From Actinomycetes bacterium (GTDB taxonomy: Bacteria > Actinomycetota > Acidimicrobiia > Acidimicrobiales > Acidimicrobiaceae): a stretch of 5,245 nt of DNA. Below the pieces are notes generated by a model that saw only the letters and a program-made list of their open reading frames with translations, made no database searches and was not told the origin of the DNA. Both the position numbers and the translations under genes were made by a program. This document shows, piece by piece, positions 5,099 through 5,245 of the stretch. Location of the stretch: contig JAKASN010000184.1 of the NCBI GenBank assembly GCA_021819025.1, forward strand, positions 1 to 5,245, written 5' to 3'. How positions within the stretch are numbered: the first letter of the stretch is position 1; each line of letters opens with the position of its first letter.

Positions 5099-5245
5099 AT
5101 GTCAAGGTTGCAATTAGTCGGGCTGACCAAGAGTTTCGGCACCGAGACTGTAGTCCGGGAAGTGGACTTTAGCGTGGAGGAAGGCGAGTTCGTAGTTCTC
5201 CTCGGACCGTCGGGATGTGGCAAGACCTCCACCTTGCGGATGATC
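5099..5245 (+). CDS. ABC transporter ATP-binding protein, N-terminal part (3' end outside window)
   Basis: The first 49 residues of an ABC importer ATPase, which powers uptake by binding and hydrolysing ATP at the inner face of the membrane. The sequence opens with [11 protein letters not shown], the usual first strand and turn, with Phe13 at the place of the aromatic A-loop residue. [13 protein letters not shown] follows, with Walker A at residues 36-44 and the phosphate-binding Lys42. This form, ending in TLRMI, is typical of ATPases for sugars, glycerol phosphate, polyamines or iron (MalK/UgpC/PotA type). The Q-loop, signature and Walker B regions are beyond the window, so the substrate is unknown. 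ATG 5099 is well supported: AAGGGG (5085-5090) lies 8 bases upstream, and an in-frame TAA at 5066 leaves no earlier start. Partner permease and binding-protein genes, if present, must be downstream of the window, since none lies upstream. Confidence 0.93.
   Translation, partial: MSRLQLVGLTKSFGTETVVREVDFSVEEGEFVVLLGPSGCGKTSTLRMI

Overview
The window looks like a chromosomal segment of a bacterium with moderately high G+C, judged by eye from the codon third positions. The best guess is an actinobacterium: the cytochrome P450 has the heme-loop form seen in the mycobacterial CYP124/CYP125 group, and the queuosine-salvage protein reads like the actinobacterial branch of its family. This placement is inference. 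No rRNA, tRNA, CRISPR array, insertion sequence, integrase or plasmid function was found, so the stretch looks like ordinary metabolic chromosome and not a mobile island.

Layout: (1) 1-542, + strand, the C-terminal part of an alpha/beta hydrolase with a complete Ser-Asp-His triad. (2) 748-1938, + strand, a complete, compact amidase-signature enzyme with an intact Lys-Ser-Ser triad. (3) 1939-2056, a gap with three consecutive small stem-loops, the last of which overlaps the P450 ribosome binding site. (4) 2057-3313, + strand, a complete cytochrome P450 with all core motifs. (5) 3335-4402, - strand and convergent with the P450, a complete queuosine 5'-phosphate N-glycosylase/hydrolase (Qng1, DUF2419). 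(6) 4403-5098, about 700 bases without a confident gene, holding one unrecognised 77-codon minus-strand frame, a perfect hairpin, a 23-codon mini-ORF with a strong Shine-Dalgarno, and a folded segment around its stop codon. (7) 5099 to the end, + strand, the start of an ABC transporter ATPase of the sugar/polyamine importer type, cut off just after Walker A.

The hydrolase, amidase and P450 lie in the same direction and could together process a lipophilic ester or amide substrate. The gaps of 205 and 118 bases argue against one tight operon, and there is no ferredoxin or reductase next to the P450. Qng1 is an independent salvage function that releases queuine from queuosine 5'-phosphate, and none of the de novo queuosine genes are nearby. 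The ABC gene begins a separate transport unit.

I do not see a clearly undescribed multi-gene system. The items most worth checking are the structured leader before the P450, the mini-ORF and stem-loops before the ABC gene, the unassigned minus-strand frame upstream of qng1, and the presence of Qng1 itself.
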